Shown piece by piece: positions 57,034-64,000 of a stretch of DNA of 64,000 nt; positions within the stretch are counted from its first letter, which is position 1, and every line of letters starts with the position of its first letter. A program made the position numbers and the translations under genes. Where the stretch lies: positions 95,206,124-95,270,123 of the forward strand of contig NC_089581.1 of assembly GCF_019320115.1 (NCBI RefSeq), in the 5' to 3' direction. The notes below the pieces were generated by a model. That model saw nothing but the letters and a program-made list of their open reading frames with translations. It ran no database searches and was not told the origin of the DNA. Source of the DNA: Miscanthus floridulus (lineage: Eukaryota > Streptophyta > Magnoliopsida > Poales > Poaceae).

Positions 57034-59420
57034 ATGGCAACTTACAACAACAGTGACATCGTCATGGTGCCTTATGAGGACTTACCTGATGAGGATAAAG
57101 ATGTCATCAGTAAAGCTATAGAAGAATTTCAGAACAAGTGTTTGCTGTCCTACACCAAGACACGTGACAATAACGTTGCTTATAAATATCCGCTACCAAG
57201 AGTTCTGATGCATGGGCAGTTAGATACAGACGAAGTTGAGGATAGGCGTTTCTTCGTGGATGTTGTAAACAAATCTGTTCATGATGCCATTTTGAACCAT
57301 AATACAGTTTTCTTGAACACATTCCACAATACCATGAAGAAGGTGTTTCATGGATATCTAATTGACCAGGTTGGACCAGCTTACTACAACATCCCACATC
57401 TGTAGTCAATGGACTAATCAAGCCAATACTAGCTATCAAGAAGCAGCACTAACTGGTAATGATGAAGTCCAGGTAGTTCAAAGCTCATCTGAGCAAGTTC
57501 AAGGTACCACTACCAATCAAGTACAAAATAATCCTGGATCAACAGTGTAGTATGTGCAATAACTGATGGGGCAAGTTCAGAACCAAATGTTTAATTTTGG
57601 CACATCAGGCCAAATATCGTCGTCGGCTCAAAAAATAGCGCCAGCAGTTCAAAGGATTCGTAGAGATATATATCCTAACATTTATAACCAGAGACTCCAA
57701 GCAGCAAACCATTAAAGGACCCAACAGATAGAGATTCCACAAGGATACCATTGTGGAACAGATTACAATACCCTTAATATGATTCCAAATCTGGGGTATC
57801 AAGGTACCCGAAATTTTAATCCACAGATAGGTCAACAATTGCAAAGAAATCCAGATTCAAGTGCTGATGAGTTATTGCTTAGAGTGACCGAGCTGATGAA
57901 GAATCAGTTTAGTTTGAAACCAAAAGGGCAGACCTTTTTGAAATAACGTCCATATCTAGAGTGGTATGATTTGGTCGCTCTTCCTACAAATTATAGGCTC
58001 CCGGAGTTTGCTAAGTTCACTAGTCAAGATAGCACGAGCACAATAAAACATGTCAGTCGGTATCTTACACAGTTGGGCGAATCATCCATCGAAAAGGCCC
58101 ATCGAGTTCGTTTCTTCTCCTTGTCCCTGTCAGGGCCAGCCTTCACTTGGTTTTCGTCATTACCAGTCAATTCCATTGCCAATTGGGCTGACCTAGAGAA
58201 GAAGTTTCATACATATTTTTATACTGGGATAGGAGAAAACAAAATTACCAATTTGATGACCATAAGGCAAAGAACTAATAAATCGGGTGCCGAATTTCTT
58301 CAGAGGTTCCGAGAGACCAGAAATTTGTGCTTCTCATTGAATCTAACTGATGATTAGCTAGCTACTTTAACTGTTCAAGGAATGTTGCTAACATAGAGGG
58401 AGAAGCTACTGGGGCAAGAGTTTGACAATTTAGGTCAGTTGGCTCAACAGGTGGCAGCACTCAATAGCCAATTCCAGAATATGCACAGAGATACCAGATT
58501 TCAGAAGATTATCGTAATTGCCAAAACCTATAATCCATATTCACTTGATAACGGCGATAAGGACGATGAAGAAGAAGAGGTTGTTGCGGCTAAATAGAAT
58601 TGGGGTAAGAAGATAGTAATGGTGTCAAATCCTTGGGGAAGAGGAGTTGAAGAGAGCAATGATTTCGACGTCACAAAATCAGACAAGCCCTTCGATTTCT
58701 TGCTTGAGAGAGGACAAATCAAGTTGCCTGCCAATCATATCATGTTGCCTCCTGATCAGTTAAAGAATAAGAAGTTCTGCAAGTTTCATAATGCTACTTC
58801 TTATTCTGCTAATGAGTGTAGAATTTTTCAGCAACAAATACAGAGGGCTATTCAGCAAGGGAAGCTCAAATTTGACACACCTTGGAAGATGAAAGTTGAT
58901 GATAATCCTTTCCTAAGGGATCAGAACATGGTTGATGCTAGGTTGCTCAAAGGAAAACTAAAGTCCTAACATCAACTAGGGCCAAAGAAGCCGAAACCAT
59001 TGACCTGAAGATGTAAATATCGGCTGATGAATATAGAGAGATTAAAAGGTGTTGTGATCAATAGAAGAGCCGATATAAGCAGGGAGAGACGTCAAGGAAT
59101 AGGGCGATAAGGCACCATGTCACATCTCAAATTTTGTTGAATAAATGGCAACGCCAAAAGGAAAAGGATTATCAGCGTTGGTTAGAAGAGAAAGAATATA
59201 AGCGTCAATAGGAGAAAGAGAGGAACGAAAGAAAACAAGCCGAATCATATTGGAATTGTCCTTTCTTCAGACATTGCTGGAATAGAGGTTTAAAATTGGC
59301 TACTAGAAATAACTGTCTGGAGTGCAGTGAGCAATATTGAGAGTTTAGGCAATCTCAAGCCAACCGCCGGTCTATCCATGCTCGAGATGAGTATCATCAT
59401 AATAATATGGATTGGAAATA
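57034..59420 (+). pseudogene. Tat-type gag, broken
   Basis: Reading begins at ATG 57034 (MATYNNSDIVMVPYEDLPDE) and stops at TAG 57403. After a frame change the core Gag domain follows at 57945-58360 (YDLVALPTNYRLPEFAKF; RVRFFSLSLSGPAFTWFSSL; TIRQRTNKSGAEFLQRFRE). A C-terminal region follows at about 58600-58966 (PFDFLLERGQIKLPANH; FCKFHNATSYSANECRIFQQ). A last degenerate cysteine-rich patch (CPFFRHCWNRGLKLATRNNC) is at about 59260. The pattern, with CKxHN..xHxxNxC, matches Gag of plant Tat/Retand-like gypsy elements. Many stops and shifts make it non-functional. Where protease and RT should follow there is none. Confidence 0.82.
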
Positions 59421-59559
59421 AAAAAAATAGAAGTGTTTATGGTCGGCTTGGAAAGCGAGTTGTTGATCAAAATTGGGTTGATCTTGAGGAATAATCAAGA
59501 TCTTGAGGACAAAGTTGAGAAAATAGAAAATTGTGGTGGACATCTCACCTATGATCCTA

Positions 59560-60690
59560 GCGTCGGCCTCGGCTAGCCTCGCTTGAGTACAGTCGGCCCT
59601 ATGTTTTGAGACAGTGAGAACGTCCTACAGCGTGTTCAGATGAAGGTCCATCTGCCCAAGATCACGGGTTGCATTCTCCTGATGACGAAGATGTTGGCGT
59701 GGTGGCACAAACTCATCAAGGGCCTCTTCAGCAGACCTCTTGCCATTCTCCTTGCCTTCGAGCCTATTGAAAAGCAAATCACACCACAGACACATAAGGT
59801 TTGGGATGAAGCAGGTTGCTTTTTTATCCACAGCCATGGATCGTATATATAGCCCAGAAGGTGAGAAGATAGGCTTCGTCGGGATTATGGAATTAAAGTC
59901 AGTTATGGAAACAGATCAACACTGCAGAAAATTAGGGAATGGATCATAAAAATCATGGATTCAGACTTATTGCTTCCCATAATTACAAGATACCGTGGGA
60001 TTGATACAAAAGGTTTATATTAACTAACGATCAACCCACTAAGACTGCTTTGGATTGAAGGGAGTCCAGATCCCCACAAGGCCGAAGGTCATCATAGACC
60101 GAGTTATATCGGCCCGCAGATAGAAGTGGCATTAGAGGAGAGAAAAAGGCCACCTGCTAAAAAGATGTCCATATATCCAACTGATTTCTCGGTGGCTGGA
60201 AAACCATGGGAAAGAAGTCTGTGGTTTCCTTGATAAGCATTCGATAAAGTGAACAAGGGAAAGGTGTCCACACATTTTAACCTTTGCAAACACTAGAACA
60301 GCTCTGCGATCATGGTGAGAAAACTCAGGTAATGTCACAAGAATTCTTCTAACTGCAGTAGCTAATCCTCTTGCTCGATAAGGTGCTGAAATGAGCGACA
60401 TAATCACCCTATGCACAAGAATTCTTCTAACCACTCAAGACCCTCATAGCAAGGAACTGGACCATGGAGGGTCTAGCAGAGCCAAGGCACTCGAGAAGGC
60501 AATCATAAGAGGAACATAACTGATTTGTTGGGTTGCTCCCGCCAGAGTCGTATAGACATTTATAGTCGGTCTGAAAGGATGAATCCAAGCACCCGTGAAG
60601 CAATAATGCTCCCGTGAAACTTTGAAGTATGGGCTCATAAGCAGGCAAGGACGTTGGTGGAGGTGACGGATAGTAGGCTCCAAATCCAGA
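59560..60690 (-). pseudogene. Antisense ORF region between gag and 3' LTR
   Basis: The minus strand carries consecutive open pieces: 60683-60427 (EPTIRHLHQRPCLLMSP; VYTTLAGATQQISYVPLM), 60434-60104, and 59837-59560 (FNRLEGKENGKRSAEEALDE; after a stop, ADCTQARLAEADAR, coiled-coil-like). Antisense additional ORFs near the 3' LTR are known from several plant Tat-lineage elements. Here it is broken by stops and shifts and I cannot name a domain. The plus-strand frames here are shorter and less protein-like. Confidence 0.45.
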
Positions 60691-60745
60691 TTCTCTACCC
60701 GTGACTACGGTACAGATGTGGTAATTTTAGAATAAAATTACTTTT

Positions 60746-60765
60746 ATCCCAAAATTGGGGGCATT
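60746..60765 (+). promoter_or_regulatory. Polypurine tract region (Tat)
   Basis: CCAAAATTGGGGGCATT just before the 3' LTR start TGTTTACACT, the usual form in Tat-type elements. Confidence 0.65.
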
Positions 60766-62683
60766 TGTTTACACTAAAATTTGAGAAGAAGAACGCGGGA
60801 ACTTGAAGCTTCCAAGATTGTGTCATCAAGGAATCGATTGCATAAGGATCGATACCAGCCAGTTCAGATACGGTACTGGGATCGGCTCTCTTTAGATAGC
60901 GTCAGCAGATAACATCAATAAGCTACGGTTGGCGTTGGGAAAGACATGTCGGACTCTATAAATTAGGGTCCAAGTTATCTTAAATTAGGAATGTTTTCTC
61001 TTATACCAAGGATTGTAATGAGTCGTACTTGAGTAGGATTAATGCTTAGGTTCCGGGTATCAATATTGGACCCTGGCTATTATAAAAGGACATCCAATCA
61101 ATCAATACCAATTACTTTTTTTGGCTTCACGCTAACCCTTAGGAGTAAGAGTAGTGTAGATCTCGGCAATTTCTTCAACAAGCAGGGTTGCATTGGTCCG
61201 GCCGACCTCCGACTTGTCTGTAAGTACCATCATGGTTTATACTTTTGTTCATAAGGCTGCATCGGTTAAGTTCGACCTCCACTACGAGCTCTAGCATAAG
61301 CTAGTTATCGATCTTTCTCTAGTTCAAGTACGGCTGCATCGGTTAAGTTCGACCTCCACTGGTCGAATTAGATTAAGGTCAAGTTATCGGCTCTAGCTAA
61401 GAGTGACATCCTTCTGGTAGATTCATTAAGTTACTGATCTTGCTAATGTTCTTATTGTCATTAGTTTTCAGCAATATCAACCTACCCGATCGAGATCGAT
61501 CTAGATCGGTCTCACATCCTTTAATCCATCGTTTATTTTGTTACATTGCGATGATTCTTACTTTAAACGACAGATTATGTTTCATCGGCCATTCTGCTTC
61601 GATCTTGGTCGTGTATAGTATGCGGTCAAGGCATGCCTGATCTTGAGAAGGTTTACTAGCTAGTTGAATCTGGTCTATAGCTCGCTATTATGGATGTATC
61701 GATCTGGTCGATCCCCACTGTTAGTACTTTAGATCGGAGGATGCTAGCTGGTAGATTTGCTTTCGATCGGGCATGACCCTGGTTGTTTGTTATGCCCACA
61801 TCGGCTAAATAACCGATCGCCTGTGCTTTAACACCTACAGTGTTTCTCCATGATTCTATTAAATGTGAATAGATCTGTTTATTTTAAAGGTTTGATTTGT
61901 TGTCTTTATCATGGCTGACATCGATCCGATCGAACCCCACTGTTAAAGATAACAGGTTATGTCTAATGAGTTCATAGATCTGTCCATGTTAAATAGTCGA
62001 TTATTCACATGTTGTAGTCCATTTTCTACCAGAATCGGCTATTTCAGCTGATTCGCTTGTATTTTCACACATATAGCATGTCTTTTAGAAAACCTGTCAA
62101 TGTATAGACGGTTTTATGGATTCTTCGATTTTAGTTTGTTATTATCATCATAGCTGTCACTGATCTGGTCGAACCTCACTGTTGATAGTAACAGATTAGA
62201 TTTAGAGCGTTTGTAGATCCATTTGTACTAGACAGTCGATTTGTTCGCATGTTATATCATTTCTCGTTAGATTTATCGGCCCAATGCTTTACACTGGTAA
62301 TATCCACCTAGCTGATGATTTTAGTTATATCTGCGCGCATTATACTTGTCATCATAAAATCAATCGCAACCCACAAGCTTTTACAGTCCTTAATAGCCGA
62401 TTTCTTCGCGTGTCGGCTGTTTAGTCAATTTTTTCCATCTGGCTGCTCTCAAAGCGGCACACTTGGAACTATCTGGGCAAGACTGGCATATTCCACTTTA
62501 AACTACTGATAAACTCTCTCTCTTTATCAATTGCAGGTCAAATTGACTGGCAAGCCCTCGGGAGGAATTCGTAGGATCGACTGGTCCTACATTGAAGCCA
62601 AGCAGATCTCTAGCCTTGCTCCATAAAGCAGATCCTTCTGGCTTGTTGTGTGCCAGACGCATTGACACGTTTCTGCGCCGACA
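60766..62683 (+). repeat. Tat-type 3' LTR (1918 bp)
   Basis: Colinear with the 5' LTR; the six cassettes are at 61185, 61255, 61332, 61691, 61913 and 62152. The TATA box is changed (TATCAAT at about 61058). Ends GCGCCGACA, followed by GGACT. Confidence 0.92.
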
Positions 62684-62688
62684 GGACT
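62684..62688. repeat. Target-site duplication GGACT (right)
   Basis: Second copy of the duplication flanking the Tat element. Confidence 0.9.
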
Positions 62689-63042
62689 GTTTGAGCAAAG
62701 TTGCAAGGTTTGGTCGACATCCCATATTCCCATTCACCTGATGAAGTAATTTAAGAAAGGTTATAACTTATCATTTTATGTGACTTTTTTATTCCAAACT
62801 TTATGCAACTTTTTCAAAGTTCACTATGGATATACATGTTAATATAATCTATATGAAATAAGCATATGTAAGCAAAGGTGTGTTGTCCAAATTCAAGTTT
62901 GGACTCAATTTCATAGATTTGACCTTGACGTCTTTATCACCACTTCCGAGATAAGGAACTAAAGATCATGATCATTGCTTGACATATTCTACTTAAGTCC
63001 AAATTTGCTGCTTAACTCATGACTAACACCAAAAATGTTACA
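62689..63042 (-). mobile_element. Old gypsy LTR, fragment 4 (5' end)
   Basis: The LTR of fragments 1-3 begins here on the minus strand with TGTAACATTTTTGGTG at 63042, a typical gypsy LTR start. No target duplication can be paired because the other end is lost at 30094. Confidence 0.6.
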
Positions 63043-63269
63043 CAGGGCACATCAGTCTCAACTCCATAGGCAGGTGACCCGTCTCCTGCTACCTCAAACA
63101 CCACGGACGCATAGAGCAGGCCACACTTAGCCGCCACAATCTGTAGCAAAGAGAGGTAGGACGCTCCCACCGCAAACATCGATTCGCTCTGTAAGCGCGA
63201 AAGGCGGAAATGTAGAACACTTTTCCAAAAGAAAAAAAGGGGAAAACGCAACACGGGAAAAGCCCACAA
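63043..63269 (-). CDS. Unidentified exon-like ORF
   Basis: A minus-strand open frame continuing to about 63012. Its central part (MFAVGASYLSLLQIVAAK, CGLLYASVVFEVAGDGS) has protein-like composition, and a CTACAG|ATTGTGG splice-acceptor-like site lies at about 63140. It sits just outside the LTR, so it may be a host gene exon into which the LTR inserted. I do not recognise the family. The sequence could also be chance. Confidence 0.25.
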
Positions 63270-63375
63270 ACGGCAAAACCGAGAAAATCATCCCGCAGAA
63301 AGGAAAACAGCCTAAGATGTTAGACGCTTCCATGAGCAGCAATGTGAGCACGAAATACGTAATGTAATAGCTCAA

Positions 63376-63530
63376 GGTAGCGTTTGGTTGAGAGTCAAAG
63401 TGGGGTCGGATGGTCCTGACTCTGATTCGTGGGATGGGACGGCTCCATTTTCTGTTTGGTTAAGGAGGGATGGGACGAACCCATTTTCTGTTTGGACCAG
63501 AGACAACAAAAGTGGAATTAGCTACTGACA
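63376..63530. repeat. MITE-like end with 36-bp tandem duplication
   Basis: GGTAGCGTTTGGTTGAGAG at about 63376 is a phrase common at the ends of grass MITEs. Within it GGGATGGGACG..CCATTTTCTG occurs at 63431 and 63467 (36-bp offset). The opposite end is not found. Confidence 0.4.
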
Positions 63531-64000
63531 GGTGGGACCCAATTGTCATTTTAAAAAAAATTCTTCTTTTCTTATTCCTCTCCTTATCTCTTCGATCCCA
63601 ACCGCCCACCTCGTCTCCTCCGCCGGCGCCTCCAAAATTTCTTCTTTTCTCTTTCCCCAGCTAGCTTGCCCCGCGCCTCCATCCAGCGAGCTCGCCCCGC
63701 GCCTTCTTCCCCCGAGCTCGCCCTGTGCCTCCTTCCTCCGAGCTCGCCCCGCGCCCACGAGGCGGCAGCGCTCGCCCACGAGGCGCCGACGCTCGGTGGC
63801 CAGCGAGGCGGCGTGCTTGCGCTCGCCCACGAGGAGGCCCGCGAGGCGGCGGCTCTCGGCCATGCGACGGCCTGCGAGGCAACGTGCTCGCCCTACTGGG
63901 TTCCTCCATCTTCGAGCTCCCCCGCGCCCGTCCTTCTTCCTCCCATCCTCTCCCGCGCGGCCGCGAGGCCGGAGCTCACCCACGCAGCGGCGGCGGCGCC
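63531..64000. other. GC-rich promoter-like sequence
   Basis: C/T-rich then GC-rich DNA resembling a grass promoter and leader. Open frames (63546-63983 minus, 63661-63909 minus) are arginine/glycine-rich readings of repeats, not recognisable proteins. A gene could start beyond the window. Confidence 0.35.
63663..63766. repeat. 26-bp minisatellite, 4 units
   Basis: Four consecutive 26-bp units starting AGCTYGCCC (63663, 63689, 63715, 63741), with CGCGCCTYCTTCC in the middle. The last unit drifts into GCCCACGAGGCGG, which itself recurs downstream. Confidence 0.75.

Larger units (their letters stand above)
55080..62683 (+). mobile_element. Tat-type gypsy element with gag only (non-autonomous)
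   Basis: 7.6-kb element with near-identical-length LTRs (55080-56996 and 60766-62683) and GGACT duplications. The 3.8-kb internal part has a Tat-like gag in several frames, then a segment with open frames on the minus strand, then the polypurine tract. No protease, RT, RNase H or integrase motif is visible, so it resembles gag-only or large-derivative elements mobilised in trans. The minus-strand LTR at 28.3-30.1 kb belongs to the same broad family. Confidence 0.88.

Noticed and set aside
63546..63983. 145-codon arginine/glycine-rich frame at the window end.
   Set aside because: It runs through a 26-bp minisatellite and GC-rich repeats; composition is repeat-driven.
1..64000. CRISPR arrays, rRNA genes, canonical tRNA genes, bacterial operons.
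   Set aside because: None seen; primer-site matches to tRNA-Met are retrotransposon features and the repeats are eukaryotic transposons.

Overview
The window is repeat-dominated nuclear DNA from a grass, most likely a panicoid/Andropogoneae species. The evidence is the element mix: a Tekay-type chromovirus, a SIRE/Opie-type copia element, a Tat-type gypsy element with an antisense ORF, MuDR-like, hAT and CACTA sequences, a grass SINE and typical grass MITEs. I see no intact host gene. The host-derived sequence I can name is one captured or decayed exon of a GH9 endoglucanase, plus a few exon-like scraps.

Left part (1-9.9 kb): a 58-bp tandem duplication; a decayed hAT element with a BED-finger transposase on the minus strand (one GC-rich terminus visible); a broken 'putative gypsy-type transposon' (Transposase_28-like) fragment; a CACTA terminus with subterminal repeats; a minus-strand SINE; a GGCC..TGTTTA MITE; then promoter/5'UTR-like sequence and the GH9 exon.

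Middle (9.9-28.3 kb): a complete 15.3-kb Tekay chromovirus (target duplication AGAAC) with very long LTRs, tRNA-Met primer site, an extra coiled-coil ORF before gag, and one continuous gag-pol-chromodomain frame broken only by four nonsense codons. It sits beside a Helitron helicase C-terminus (minus strand). Next is a MuDR-like MURA transposase pseudogene (minus), cut off at about 28.3 kb by a minus-strand Tat-family LTR.

Right part (30.1-63.04 kb): one old minus-strand LTR, left in four pieces, received three elements: a non-autonomous chromovirus-like element (32950-43004, TSD CGCTA), a copia element (43618-54579, TSD CACTA; itself carrying a hAT MITE with TSD CTCATGAT) and a gag-only Tat element (55080-62683, TSD GGACT). 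The window ends in promoter-like, GC-rich DNA with short tandem repeats and an unidentified exon-like ORF.

Most notable: the Tat-family LTRs carry six regularly placed ~30-bp cassettes. In the 28.3-30.1 kb copy, four have been replaced by a different cassette that forms a 6-bp hairpin whose stems covary between sites. Also notable are a dense TGACGTCA/TTGAC site cluster in both Tekay LTRs, a protease-before-zinc-knuckle order in the non-autonomous element, and nonsense codons that nearly all fit deamination of methylated CG/CHG cytosines.
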